The position numbers and the translations under genes are program-made. Below the pieces are notes generated by a model. It did no database searches. It was not told where the DNA came from and worked only from the letters and a program-made list of their open reading frames with translations. A DNA stretch of 64,000 nucleotides, taken from positions 8,295,055 to 8,359,054 of the forward strand of contig JALMQS010000187.1 in the NCBI GenBank assembly GCA_024734495.1. The letters run 5' to 3'. Positions within the stretch are counted from its first letter, which is position 1; every line of letters begins with the position of its first letter. This DNA comes from Forficula auricularia. Taxonomy: Eukaryota > Arthropoda > Insecta > Dermaptera > Forficulidae. Positions 11,544 to 23,486 of the stretch are shown here, one piece after another.

Positions 11544-11592
11544 AACTTTTTTAAACCTTGGACGGCCTCATCAAAATCAGCTCAACTAAGAT

Positions 11593-12220
11593 TAATTTTC
11601 TGAATAAGAATTCATCATCTAGATTTCGAAATTTTATTAATACTGATTTACTTTTAATCTCAAGGAATTGGCCAATGTAGGTATATAGAGTTAAAAGTTA
11701 TCAATAAAACTAAAATCATGGTAAAAGTATAAGGTCATAGAGTTGGTTAGTAAATATCTGAATTTTCTGTATAATTTTCCTAATGATGATTAGTGATAAA
11801 ATTATTATTCCGAAAATAACTCATCAACGAGAAGTTAATAAATTTTAGCTTCTTCAACAATTAATGAAAACGGAATACAAGTAATAGAATATTCAGTGAA
11901 CGGGTATGTTGAAAGGTATTTATTTCCATTTCATCTATTGTCTTCTAATTTAACGGCATTGTCTCTTCCTTAAATATGTCGAGTGGGATGAAATAAACAT
12001 TGGCTTGCTCCATGTTGACAAGTATTACGATTATATAATTAACAAGGTGTTTTCTCAAAATGCAACGGATCGTTAAATGTCCTGTTTTCGGATGAATAAG
12101 ACATTCAATCATTTTCAAGGTGAAGGGAGTGGTTCAACAAACCCGACTGTTCTTGACAAATCATAACCTTTAATAAAATATTATCACTAGAGCGTTTTCC
12201 GTTCTCAGCGATAAGCGAGG
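11593..12220. other. No gene seen
   Basis: AT-rich, unassigned. Confidence 0.6.
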
Positions 12221-12368
12221 GAAATATTTTTAAATATCGAAGATATTATGCTTGAATTTATTAATCAAAGAAGTTTCGACGCTAACCATCTAGATTAAAT
12301 GTTTTTAATACTTATTAAAGTTGTTTTCGAGAAATAAGCACTATATTTTTTATGCAGATAACTTATAT

Positions 12369-12418
12369 TTTATTGCCAACGTTTCGTCAACTTTGGTGAC
12401 TTCTTCAGGGCTCTAAAA
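12369..12418 (-). ncRNA. Hammerhead ribozyme-like motif, intact core (family D)
   Basis: On the minus strand: TTTTAGAGCC, CTGAAGA (12408-12402), A, stem II GTCA/TGAC, GAAAC, GTT (12380-12378), GGCAATAAAA. Helix I is GCC/GGC (3 bp), a 2x2 internal loop, then about 4-5 A-T pairs: the helix I with internal loop expected of type I hammerheads. The conserved core C3 to A9 and GAAA are all present. Helix III is minimal with no loop of its own. Confidence 0.65.
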
Positions 12419-12589
12419 AGTGATAAGGCCTCAATTAATACAGATTATAACATTTTCAAATCAAAATCAAAATTGATCTCAAAAACCACTTCAATACATA
12501 CAAAAAACAAATTAATACACATAAAAAAACTCAATCATCAATTTTGATTTGAAAATGTTATAATCTGTATTAATTGAGGCCTTATCACT

Positions 12590-12640
12590 TTTTAGAGCCT
12601 TGAAGAAGTCAACTAAGTTGACGAAACGTTGGCAATGAAA
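12590..12640 (+). ncRNA. Hammerhead ribozyme-like motif (family D), C3 changed
   Basis: Partner of the motif at 12369-12418: TTTTTAGAGCC, TTGAAGA (C3 to T at 12600), stem II GTCAAC/GTTGAC of 6 bp with a TAA loop, GAAAC, GTT, GGCAATGAAA. Stem II is longer than in the partner, but the first core base is lost. Confidence 0.55.
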
Positions 12641-12725
12641 TATAAATTATCTGGATAAAAAATATAGTCCTTTCCCGATAACAACTTTAATAATTTAAAC
12701 GATGAACTTAACTAATCAAAAAATA

Positions 12726-12895
12726 GTTTTTAATACTAGTGAAGTCCAAGAGGAAGATTGTCAAAAAATCAAAAAATTTTCTGTGATTTATTAATATAAC
12801 GCGTATTACTAGAGTAAACTTTTGTATGCTTAGATTTTTATATTCTTTGATTTTTTGACAATCCTCCTCCTGGACTTCACCAGTATTAGATGTCG
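12726..12895. repeat. Short foldback next to family D
   Basis: The left arm near 12729-12773 pairs with 12851-12895 (ACTAGTGAAGTCCAAGAGGA against TCCTGGACTTCACCAGT). Immediately right is GTCGAAACGTTGTCC, a hammerhead-like 3' half lacking its 5' half. Confidence 0.7.
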
Positions 12896-13013
12896 AAACG
12901 TTGTCCATTCTGATGAGAATATCTAATTTAAAACATTTAATCTAGACCGGTACAGTCGAAACCTCTTATAAATAAGTCTCAAGCATAATATTATCGATAT
13001 TTAAAAATATTTA

Positions 13014-15319
13014 TCTTCAATATTATCATGAACCGGAGCACCGAACGGGTTTGCTCCGGCACAATCGGAGACCTAGGCTAGGTATTGTGATTGTGAGACT
13101 TTATACGCTTGAAAAGAATTCGGTGAAGAAACATTCTTCATTGTGATGAGATTATCTTATACAAAATGTTAATTAGATGGTTTGCTTAGACAATCTTTTA
13201 ATTTTAAAAAATAATTTAAGATGACTTGTCTCCCTATTTATTTAATGTCGACTCTTCTAACTAGTTTCAATATTGTTATCAAACGGTTTGGTAGCTAGCA
13301 TGAAATTTAATCCGGGCATTGCATGTCTCGTTGAGAGGCGCCAGGAACCCTAGCACAACCCCTGCGTGTTCCCCGGGGAATTAGCAATCACCTGGACTGT
13401 CTCCCCAAATGAGTCATACGAGGTGATCAATGAATTTTAATTAGATCCCTTGTATCGCCCGACCCGATTACAACTTTAAAAAATAGTATAAAAATAAACC
13501 AAAAATATTTTAAAAATAGCCTAATCTGATGGGAATTAAATCCGGCTATAATTTTGAAATTATATATATATATATTTTAAAGGTCATCGAAATTTTAAAA
13601 AGTTGATGTTTTAAACATGAGAATTAAAAGAAGAAATTAGAATAATATTTTAATACACGCCAATTTTATACCTAGGTAATGTTAATAGAAGAGAATGTCT
13701 AATCTTGAAACTAAAAGTAATATTTAGATTACTGAAATGTTCAAGATTTTATCGATATTTCATAAATCATTAATACTTTGATTTAAATTTATTACATTTT
13801 ACTTTACTTAATACCGAGAAGTATAAATTCGTGTTATTGTTAAATTTTTCAAAAAGGGCTCAACTATGATATTTTGATTAAGAAAATTAAATAAAAATAC
13901 AGGTTATAATAAAAGACGTAAACAATTTTAATTTGATTATTTTAAAAAAATATCTGTGAGTTTGTGATCAAATTTCATACAACCCCATGAACCAATAAGA
14001 AAGTTAAATCGAAATTTCATATTTAGTAGTTTTAAATTGGAAAATCGGATCACACAAACGTAAATGATTCAAAATATATTTTTTTGATGTTTAGATACTA
14101 CCATATATAGGACTTTTTGTTAGATTTTTTTTAAGAAATTTCTACACTTTGGGAAATTATTATAAGCTAAAAATTAAATTAAAAAATGGCCAGATTCAAA
14201 CCACTATCAGTCGAAAATTCCACATTCATAATTATGGGTTAGAAAGTCATTAATAAAGATTCTAAGATAGACAATTTTAAAAATCCTTTTATCTCGACAT
14301 GTAATTTTTTAAAAATACAATATTTCTATTTCTATATTTGTTCTGAGGTAATGAAAATAGAATTATATAAATATTTTATGAGAGAAGGGGCCAGGTAAAG
14401 TCACGAGGAGGGGTTTAGTCACGATAGATTTTTACTTATTTAAATATTTAGTGAGATATGATAAATCGTAGTTGATTGAGTGGAGAACGAAAAGAGAATT
14501 CTAATTTCCTTATAGCCTGATAGGTTCGGGATATACACCTACCAATTAGTCAATAGGGATAAATGTATGGGTGAAATTGAATGAAATTACCTGTAGGATT
14601 GATTGAAGCGAAAGTAAAGATAGAAATACTAGCAAGGGGATAAGTTATTTATCATTAACGTTATTCTGAAAGGGAAAGTTCACCATATCTATTTATTCAG
14701 TATATTATCAACCTTAAACATTTTCCTAAACGTTACGAATGAAGTTGTTATACAGATGGTTGCTTTTTTTTAAAGAAGTTGGAAATTCGTTTGACATGAA
14801 AACCTGAAGATACAAACATCAAAAGAATTCATGATTAAAATGGAATAGGAATTCAAACGACACATTTAAAGAGAGCATTAGTAATTGATAGGGTAAAAAG
14901 CATTACCTAAGTTTACGTCCTTTCAGCGAATGGGAAATGTATTTCGGTGATTAAGACATTAACCAAAGATTAGTACATTTGAGATTAAGTTATAATTTAA
15001 TTTGAACAAATATCCTAATGCAATGTTTGAACTAACGACAACAGATGAAATTGATCGATTATTCGAAGTGGTTTATAGATCACGAACATATGTGAGCAAA
15101 TTTGGTTTTTGAGCCAAAACAAATTTCATGGGATAAAGTTAATGCTTTTGATAAATGTTTTTTTTTTGTTTTTTTTTTATTTAAAATTTTAATTAAGATA
15201 ATTTTTGCAGTATCGTATATACTGTTAGTATATAGTCCGTAAGATTTACTGACCATCCTCCTCTATCTGGTTAGTATTGTATGTCGTAAGACGGCAGCAC
15301 CAGTCTTAAATACTTAAAA
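13014..15319. other. No recognisable gene
   Basis: Mostly AT-rich. 13027-13090 and 13300-13470 are GC-richer and non-repetitive here, with short imperfect palindromes (GGAGCACC...GCTCCGGCAC), but contain no frame or RNA fold I recognise. Confidence 0.5.
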
Positions 15320-15557
15320 TTACTGTGACTATAGGGCCAGGGGCGAGACGTAGGGTCATCCCCCATTTTTAGTCTTATTTTAAATTGAAGAATATTAGGA
15401 AATTAAGATAATATTATTATTATTATTACCTTTAATTTTTAATATGTGTAAAGAATGTGTTTAAATATTAATTTTTTTTAAATATTCTTCAATTTAAAAT
15501 AAGATAAAAAATGACGGATGGCCATACGTGTCGCCACTGTCCCCATATAGTCACTAG
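15320..15557. repeat. Inverted repeat / MITE-like element
   Basis: The ends carry CTGTGACTATAGGGCCAGGG on the left and CCCCATATAGTCACTAG on the right; the inner arms GTCTTATTTTAAATTGAAGA (15373-15392) and its complement (15488-15508) pair over a longer stretch. The interior is AT-only. Superfamily not clear. Confidence 0.65.
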
Positions 15558-16608
15558 TTAGAATAATATAAGCTTTTTCTATCATTAGATTTAAATTGCC
15601 TTTTTTTAAATGAATAATTATTATTTACCTATAGGAAGGAAAAAAATTTGACATGAGAATCCATCAACTTCACGTCACCTACTTTATTGAACCACTAGTC
15701 AATGACATTAATGGGAACTTTTATTTGTATTTATATTTGATCTAAATCAAAGTATTTTTTTATTTAATAATTATTTATTTCATTTATTCACTTTATGGAT
15801 AGTCGCAAAATATATACGAAATGGGTAGCCCCTCCTTTTACATAATTAATATTATAATAATTCAAGACTCATGTGACAAAACACAAACTTATAAAAATGG
15901 TATTTTAATATAATATAAAACAAATAATTAATTTTGTGGGGTTAAACCCTGATATCCCTTTCTGGATACAGCCTTGTTTAGAATTGTGTGGGCGAGAGTG
16001 TGTGTGTTAGGAAAGAAAACACGAAAGCTTTAAAAAGTGAATCTGCTTGGCAAGCAGAATGAAAATCTTGTTGACCTTAATTCTCTCTTTGGTAAAATGG
16101 ACTTGGAGCTCCATTTAGGGCTTTCGTGTAAACGATCTGCCTCAATTCACTGAATGATATTCAATAAATCCACTTGAATTCATGATTAATTAAAAATGAA
16201 CTGTTTCTAAATGAAATGGCGTCATCGGACATTTTTTTTTTCAAACTTCGATATAATAAAATACGATTATTTTTGATCTACTCTAAACAAATATAGTTGA
16301 TGAAACAACTTCTCAGAATAGTTCGATCATGAGTCTATTAATAATTTTTAAAATGTGAAGATCAACGGAGTGTGATGATGTTTATGGATAGGGGAGGAAA
16401 ATGAATTCCAACGGCCGCCATATGTTTATAAACAGTTGGTTGGCCTGTTTGAACACTTATCATTTATAATTTTAGGATAAATAGAAATGATACTTGTGCA
16501 TTTAGAAAACGGACAAATAATAATTTCATTTTCATTAATAGTTACTGTGACAGTAGCAAATTGATTCTTAATACTATATTAATATTCTGTTCATAATATT
16601 AATGGTTG
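15558..16608. other. No gene seen
   Basis: AT-rich, unassigned sequence. Confidence 0.6.
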
Positions 16609-16778
16609 GATAATAACGAGGGGTGAACCGCGATTGGAATTAGGTGTACACCGTTTTTGGAATTATTTGGAATTACTTTAGAATTCATTAGATAATCTAT
16701 TGTCATCTATTGTCTTCTAGTTGGAAGTGGAAGTAGGTGTACACGATTTTAGGTCGCGGCCCACCCCTCGGATAATAA
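16609..16778. mobile_element. MITE 'CGAGGGGTGAA' family, copy 1, perfect 8-bp TSD
   Basis: Element 16617-16770 (154 bp) starts CGAGGGGTGAACCGCGA and ends TCGCGGCCCACCCCTCG. It is flanked on both sides by GATAATAA (16609-16616, 16771-16778). Internal copies of TAGGTGTACAC lie near both ends. Copy 2 at 39969-40083 has the same ends and its own perfect 8-bp duplication, which proves mobility. 8-bp duplications suggest hAT-type transposase, though the usual CAG start is lacking. Confidence 0.85.
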
Positions 16779-17617
16779 TGAATAGATTCAAAATGTAGAA
16801 TTAGAACTCCGAAAGGCATCACCAGGTCCCATTTTAATCAAATTTCTATGATCAATCGATTGCAATAAAATTTGGAACAAAATTTAGTATTGATGTAAAC
16901 AAGAACTGATTAGTTTTTGGTGACTTCAGCCCCAAGGGAGTGGAAATAGTGGGGGGTTGAAATCTTAAAAAATGCATTACAACGTTAATATGAATGATAC
17001 CAGTTTGGTTGCAAATGGCTAGTATTCTACTAATTAACCTCTACAACTTGTGTCTGAAAAGTTTTTGATAGGAGCAGTCTAAAGGGGGTTAGAGACCCTT
17101 TGAAATCTACCTCTTCATATGGCCTGCCGTAGGGATTTTTTAATTTAGCTGGTGATATAATCAGACCGTTGAATTCCTCAGAATCGCAGTCTATTCAATC
17201 GATCAAAATTCGTACATATTTCACAGATGAAAGTCGAGAAAATTAATTTATTTAAATGAATTCATATCGCCGTGTATTTTATAATATATTATATCTAGTT
17301 AGCTAAGCCTGACCTAGTTAAGACTCTGTTTAAGGAAGAGTGGAGTTCTTAAATCATAAAAAGCATTTCCTATATGATTTATAATACATTCGGGATTAGT
17401 TCCACGTATGTAGTCAATAATATCATGATTTTAATCAATTAATGATTTATCAGAAATTAATTTTTATTGGCATGTTCTATTTGGTGATAGTATCCTAGTG
17501 TATGTGTTTAAGAAAGATCTGGATGACTGAGGTCAGTGAACAGCCCAATTAGGAGAGCTATGCTCGTGTTCATTATCATTAAAGGAATGACTAAATATTA
17601 TAATTAAATAGGTAATC
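16779..17617. other. No gene seen
   Basis: AT-rich unassigned DNA. Confidence 0.6.
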
Positions 17618-17910
17618 AATGAAGCTGTCCACTGTTTGATGCAAAAAAATCAATCGTTTGTTATGTGGCTAGAATGCTATAACAACAAAACGAATTTATC
17701 TATATTCAATCGGTTAATTGAAACCCATATAAAATGTCTAATTAAAAAAGATTGATGATGAAGTTCAAATATTCGAAACTTTAGTCTCTAACAAATAAAT
17801 TAGGTATATATGGTACATATACATATTTATATTCGTTATATTTATGAATATGTTATTTCCGCCAAGAAGAGGATATCGACAACTCTCAGAAAAACAAAAT
17901 CTTTTCAATT
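17618..17910. repeat. Decayed family A foldback copy
   Basis: The left remnant GTCCACTGTTTGATGCA (17626-17642) and the right remnant GACAACTCTCAGAAAAACAA (17877-17896) match the family A element of 8240-8660. It holds one plus-strand hammerhead-like core. Confidence 0.6.
17749..17788 (+). ncRNA. Hammerhead ribozyme-like motif, decayed (family A)
   Basis: TTGATGA (C3 changed) at 17752-17758, a weakened GAA/TTC stem II, GAAAC (17775-17779), TTTA loop, GTC (17784-17786). Relative of the 8342 and 63443 motifs. Confidence 0.45.
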
Positions 17911-20479
17911 AGGTATATTTATTAAAGTGTTAAGTATTAACTATATCGCTGTTGCATTATTGAACATTAAACAAATAAAATTATATAAAATATAGATTAT
18001 ATCATGATTAAATGATCCAAATGAAGATAATAATAAAATATTAATAAGTTATTTCGTAAAAATAATGAAATATTAGGGTATTATAATAGGTATATATTTT
18101 TATTCTATAACCATAAAATCCATTTGATAAGTTATGTGATTCTTTGATGATGCCTAGTAGAAAGATCAAATGGTAGTAATTATGGGTGAATTGTGAAACC
18201 AAGTTGCTCCTCACCACGTGTTCGGCCCACTTAGTTATCCGGTCCTCATTTATCATCAATGATGTTGGTCACTCTGTCTTTGCACCGAGACGTGCTTGGC
18301 GTACTAGTGAATACTCAGGCGCCTGGTTATAGATCGATTTAATCGGTTCTGTTTCGCGACATTTGTCCAAGTCAAAATGGTGAAAGGGGTCGTTTCGAGA
18401 AGAGTGAAAAAGCCCGCTTATTGACTTTATATAAGCAACTTGCCTGCAGAAAGTTAGATAACGGAGTTCGAGATCTAAGCTGTAACATACACACACAGGC
18501 AACCAGAAAACATGGGCGCGCACAACCAGCTGGTTGGCAAACCACTTTCCATTTCGTTCAAATGTCAAACACAAGGTAGCATTAAAAGCAGTGAATTAGA
18601 CAAGCCTGATACAATCAAAGTCATTCTTTGGAAGCTGATTAATATTTTTAATTTAACAGTTTTCTATCTCATCAAGTTGTTAGAGTCAATTTAGAACAGA
18701 TTGCCTAGAAAAAAAATGATTAGATGGTTAACATAAAATAAGTTGGCAACTTGAAGTTGGTTAATCACTTTCATGCAGTTTGCCATCTTTGTCAAAGCGT
18801 GAGGTCAGTGATGTGGAATGCCTATCTACTGATGTCAGAGTCGAGGCCAATCAAAGAACTACTGTGAGAAAAACCAATTAAAGAAGATAAACGTGAAACA
18901 AATTAATATATTATTGGCTAATGGAGAATGCGAAACAAATCGCTTTTATTGAGTATATCTTTAGCCAAATTTGGAGCAAATGGCAGAAGCTTTTCAAGAT
19001 CTTGAGCAAGAGTTTGCTTTAAGGAATTAAAAAGATGAACGAGTAAGACTTTTAGTGCAATACTTTTATTTGTTCATTGTGAGTTATCTATCATGCGAAA
19101 TTGGTTCTAGAAATTTTTAAAAGCTGTAATTTTCTCAGTAAAAGGCGAGGGGCGAAATCGTTGAATGTTCCGGCGGCAGCTGCGCTGTTAGCTTGCGTAA
19201 CCGAGTCAAGCACACGGCCAATAACACCAAGTGACGAGGTTCTCAACCCAGAACCCGTGCATGCGTACCTGTGTGCGAGCATCCGGCACAGCCTTGACAA
19301 TCTAAGGTGACCTGAGATGGAGAGGCCACAAATCTTAATTCCATTTGGGAAATACATCATCAGTTTAAATTTATTTACTAATCTCATTTTCAAAACCCCA
19401 CAAGTCTATGGATAATTTGCAATTTGCGGGGACATGTCCCAAATGTTTCGATCAAGTTTGTAAACCAACATTTGTCCAGTGGACAGTCCCTCGAGATGAT
19501 TTAGACTACCTGCCAGGGCATCAGGGGCTGAAGGGCAAATGATTTCCCGGCACTGACCTCCCTAGAGACCCCTTTGCCAGACGGTCATCCATCAAGACTC
19601 ACCACCACCCCAAAACGACTCTAGCCATGGAACGGAGCCAAAAATGATGCTCCTTCACAATACTAACAAGAAAAAAGATACTTTTTTCTTATACAAAGCA
19701 GAGATTTCTTGAAAAAATATTTACATTTGAGAAAGAAAATGGCTAGATAGAAAATAAATTGCTTAATATTTTTTTATATTTATAATAGTTAGGACCATCC
19801 ATTTTATATCTATAAACATTTGTTACTTATATTTCATTTCTTTCTATTTCTAACAAAAAACGGTCTTTTATCATTTCAATATAATTTTCAAGAGAGTTTT
19901 AGTAGTTATCTTGCTAATTTATTAAAATGAAAATTACCCTTCAAGCTTTGCGCATCTCCGTATGAAACCGTCAACGGGGAGCATAGGCTGTTGACAGCCC
20001 ATAAATGATCTTCAGGTAACTTCAGTAGAGAAAATTCTATTAACACAGAACAGCGTGCTAAGTGGCTTAAGCATGCGTTCTTGTCAATGCCTAACTTTGT
20101 ACATCATATAAACTGAATTAAAATAAGCTAAGTAGAGTAGAGAATAAAAAATTCCATAGTGTAAATAATTGCAGTGAGATAGGTGTTATCAGCATTAAAC
20201 AATTTTCTTCACCTTGAAAAAATATTTGTAAAATAACGGCTTAAAAGGATTATAAACTTTATTGAGACATCACTTTCTCAACTTTCAAGTTCTAAAGTTG
20301 ACTTCCTAATATTTACTGGTATGATTAATTAATTATATGAAGCAATATAGAAAGCAAAATTTCAGGTAAAAAATGTTTGGTCAGTTGGTCATTATGATGA
20401 TTATATATGTAATTACAATCAACATTATTATCACTTATATTTAATAAAATTATTTATAATAATGTAGGGGTGTTAGTTT
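17911..20479. other. No recognisable gene; GC-richer islands
   Basis: 18260-18590 and 19130-19640 are clearly richer in G+C than the surroundings and contain CpG. Open frames of up to 101 codons exist on either strand (18269-18574 minus, 19091-19393 minus) but match no family I know and have no supporting start or splice context. They may be exons, UTRs, or unrelated unique DNA. Confidence 0.4.
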
Positions 20480-21085
20480 TTTTAGAATTTTTAGAATTTT
20501 TAGACTCCTGGGGGCCCACTGATTATGTATACAAAATTTGGTTAAGTTTGGTAAAAGGGCCTAAATTTTCATTTTTTGACACTACACCGCCATTTTGGGC
20601 GGTTAGTTTTTGCATTTTTAGACTTCTGGGGTCCCACTGATTATATATACAAAATTTGGTTGAGTTTGGTAAATGGCCTAGATTTTTAATTTTTAACCCC
20701 CCCCCCCTTAATTTTGGGTCGATATGCACCAAAATCTAATCAGCTCTTAATCTCAATGAACCAAAACTACGTGTGAAATTTGGTTTCGATATTCAAACTA
20801 GTTTTTGAGCTAGCTCGTCCACAAAATTTCGTAACGCACGGACTAACAACCAGACTAACCAACTAACTAACAGACATTTTGACAAAACAATTATTATCTC
20901 GAAAAATATAATTTTTTCGATGTTCAATTATTACGGCCTTTTTGTAGACCTAAATGCCATGGTTTAGCTCAATTCAAAATAGGTTCCATTTTTGAGATAT
21001 TTGGAAAAAAAGAAGGAAAAAAAAACACTTTTTTCATGCATGAATACAATACTTGACCATACCCTGTATGGTAAAGTAAAAATAT
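20480..21085. repeat. Interspersed repeat family F with a 116-bp tandem duplication
   Basis: Two tandem units begin CCCACTGATTATNTATAC at 20516 and 20632 (period about 116). Sequence from 20700 (TTTTGGGTCGATATGCACC) through 'cttgaccataccctgtat' near 21070 recurs at 52955-53340. Related tandem units also occur at 38190-38365. An internal poly-C of about 12 lies at 20697-20708. The element class is unknown. Confidence 0.7.
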
Positions 21086-22796
21086 AATTTTTAAGAAAAA
21101 AATAAAACTGCCTTCAAAAAATTAAATGCAACAAATAAACTACACAGGTATAAAATAATTATTATCTTATTTAGTTACAACTAAACGACGAAATATTAAC
21201 ATGAAATTACTTTTTGAAGTCGGTGCCAAACATATACCTTTTATGAATCGCACTCGACAGATCTTACTTTAGTACGTTTGGCGGGTACGTTCGCTTATAG
21301 GTATAGTTTGTTTGGCACCGACTTCAAAAAGTAATTTCATGTTAATATTTCGTCGTTTAGTTGTAACTAAATAAGATAATAATTATTTTATACACTTTTA
21401 GTGTATTTTATTTGTTGCATTTAATTTTTGAAGTCGGTTTCATTTTTTCTTAAAAATTATTTTATTTTTCTCTTTTTAGTGATGTTATTAATAGTGATCA
21501 TATCATCAGAAAGAACTTTTTTATGATAATGATGAGAGAAGGAGTTACACCAAAAAGGCCTGGGTTGGCCCCTCCATCGCGAAAAGAAGAAGAAAGAATT
21601 TTATGGGTTGGGCGGGGGTCGAAGGTATCTGTGGATACGGGTCTTAAATAGTTGAAGGTTATAAGTCGCGGGAAAGATGGTGGCAGGGAGCGAGTTCCAG
21701 TCTCTGGAGGTCATAGGGATAAAAGAGTTGGCGAAAGCGCTTGTTCAACTTTTATCCAATTTGACAGCGAAGGGGTGCTGAACGTTAGAAAACTGCGTGT
21801 TTCTCGTAAAGAGGGCACTAGGGGGGATAATTGATTTCAGCTCGACTGGACAGACACCGTGATAGTATCTGTAGTACAGGGAAAGGGCAGAAACGGTTCT
21901 TCGGTGAGCCAGGGAGTCGAGTGAGTTGGTTAGAGCCGGGTCTCTTATTAGTTTAATTGCTCGCTTCTGAATTGCATCCAGTGTAGCAAGAGAACGCTTG
22001 GAGGCACCCCTCCACAGATGAGAGCCATATTCGAGTCAGGGGCGAATTTGAACCTTATACAGTATAAGAAGTTGACTGGGAGTATAAAAGCGTCTAGACC
22101 TAAATAGGAGACCAAGCTTGCGCGCTGCAGCTTTAGCAGTGGTTGAGATATGGTCATTCCATGGAAGGTCAGACCCTAGAGTTACGCCTAGCATTGAAAT
22201 TTTATCCCTGAATTCTAGTGAGATTGAGTCGAATGATGTTTGGGAGGTTTCTGTCGACGCCCCTAGAAATAAGACAACACTGAGTTTTCCCTGCATTGAA
22301 GTTTTGCGATCCCCAGTATTTACGTTTGCATAAGTCTAAATTAATTGAAGAGGCAATGTCTGCACGGTTTTTATGCGATGCAGGGGCGTTATGTAGGGTG
22401 CTGTCATCTGCGTAACAATGTACCGGATTGAAGGGCAAGTTTAGAAGGTCGTCGATATAGATAAGTAATTGACCAAATTAATATGGCACCATCCCTTAGA
22501 TACCCCCTTTCGAATAAAAAAAGAATCATCGAAATCGGTTCATGAACAACGAAGTTAGGCTTGAACAAACCTAACAAAAAAGGTCTAATACCAATGAAAA
22601 AAATGGGACCAATCGGAAGCTTACTGAACCCAATGCAAATTTTTTTTTCAAAATCAGTTCACAATTGACGGAGATATGAGGTAAGATAGACACAAAAAAA
22701 AAATCAGTCGATTAGAGAACCTCCTCCTTTTTTGAAGTAGGTTAAAAATCAGTCGAATTAAGAACCTCCTCCTTCTTTGAAGTCGGTTAAAAAAGT
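21086..22796. mobile_element. Composite element ending in GAAGTCGGTT, copy 1, interrupted by a LINE
   Basis: The left end contains TAAAACTGCCTTCAAAAA and the right end CTTTGAAGTCGGTTAAAAA. It comprises a long inverted repeat (arms about 21086-21260 and 21308-21475, including GACGAAATATTAACATGAAA), then a unique body. The LINE at 21532-22467 lies between 'atcatatcatcagaa' and 'gaccaaattaatatgg', which are adjacent in copy 2 (24260-24290). The final 320 bp (22476-22796) match 24278-24552; the terminal GAACCTCCTCC block is duplicated here (22719 and 22762). Encodes nothing itself. Confidence 0.75.
21532..22467 (-). pseudogene. 5'-truncated non-LTR retrotransposon (reverse transcriptase C-terminal part), antisense
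   Basis: Read on the minus strand, the first codons near 22466 encode part of a reverse transcriptase palm with the YADD catalytic motif (about 22412-22400). After a frameshift near 22220-22300, a GVTL...WNDHI region typical of the post-palm part of arthropod non-LTR transcriptases follows. Translation continues through a YGSHLWRGASKRSL block and ends in a proline-rich C-terminus (RPPPNP) with a TAA at 21603-21601. Disablements seen: the frameshift, an in-frame TGA just before the YGSHLW block (about 22047) and a second TGA near 21745. The 3' UTR ends in an ATCATTATCATAAAAAAG tail near 21518-21535. It lacks ORF1, the endonuclease and the N-terminal half of the transcriptase. Few lesions indicate a fairly recent insertion. 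It would act by target-primed reverse transcription if full length. Clade (Jockey or relative) is my inference. Confidence 0.85.
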
Positions 22797-23396
22797 TTGT
22801 GAGAAATAACATCAGTAACATGAAGCAGAAATAAGTGATCGGCTGGAAAGGGAGTAGTGAGTGTTGGTCCGTAGGGCGGTGGTGGTTATCTTTTGGTAAC
22901 AAAGACCAAGGAGCGATTTGCCGGGTCGGCTAATTGGCGGCCAGGAGCAGGAGGTGCGCGGGAAGAAGCCTGGAATGCGCCGTGAAGATAGCATCGCACG
23001 CAGGTTGAACAGCCAGCCAAGTCGTGACCGGCCTTGATGTCGGCGGCCAAGCGGTTGCTCCTGCTCCCTTCGCGAGGGCACACCACTGAAAGACCACTTG
23101 AATTCTTGCCGAGTTGAGCGAACCAACTAAAACGAATAGCTTGTCTTTTTAATACAAACACTTGAGTGTCTGCGAGGCGTATGTAAATATATAAATCTTG
23201 GGTTGAATTCCCAGCGTTCTGATATCGGCCAAAAGGCCTTCTCTGGTTCAGGGCGAGACACATGGGAAAGAAAGAGAACAGACCTATCGATAGATTTGTT
23301 ACCGACAGGCAACAAATAATGGACCAAACAGATTGGACTGAGAAATATCAATCATTCTTCATTTCTGGATAAAAAAATAATTTTTATAAAAAAAAA
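22797..23396. other. GC-rich island between two composite elements
   Basis: About 22880-23130 is well above the local G+C level and has many CpGs. Overlapping minus-strand frames of 82-125 codons exist, none recognisable. An imperfect inverted relation is visible between GGCGGCCAGGAGCAGGAGG (22935) and TTGCTCCTGCTCCCTTCGCG (23053). It may be a promoter, an exon, or captured DNA. Confidence 0.45.
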
Positions 23397-23486
23397 TAAA
23401 ACCGACTTCAAAAAAATTAAATGCAACAAATAAAATAATAAAACTCAAAAATAAAATAAAATGCACTAAAAGGTATAAAATAATTA

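Larger units (their letters stand above)
11390..11592. repeat. Foldback element, family B, with two abutting hammerhead-like motifs
   Basis: Imperfect inverted repeat. The outer arms carry GATGAAGCAGTCCAAGGTTT (left) and AAACCTTGGACGGCCTCATC (right); the centre at 11506-11511 joins two hammerhead-like cores head to head. A one-armed copy of the same family is inserted at about 23487-23685. Confidence 0.8.
12303..12699. repeat. Inner foldback element, family D
   Basis: The arms run from TTTAATACTTATTAAAGTTG on the left to the matching complement ending near 12699. The 70-bp centre (12474-12540) is unrelated low-complexity DNA. Each arm contains a hammerhead-like core flanked by TTTTTAGAGCC. 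Confidence 0.8.
12221..13013. repeat. Nested triple foldback structure
   Basis: An outer inverted repeat (12221-12308 against about 12928-13013, e.g. AATATTTTTAAATATCGA left, TCGATATTTAAAAATATT right) encloses two further hairpins: 12303-12699 with two hammerhead-like cores, and 12726-12895 (GTGAAGTCCAAGAGGAAGAT against its complement, then GTCGAAACGTTGTCC). The outer arms also carry GTCGAAAC near 12273 (inverted) and 12955. This looks like one foldback element invaded by two others, or repeated end-to-end rearrangement. Confidence 0.75.

Noticed and set aside
22886..23263. 125-codon minus-strand open frame
   Set aside because: Lies in a GC-rich island where stops are rare by composition; overlapped by two other minus-strand frames; not recognisable as a protein.
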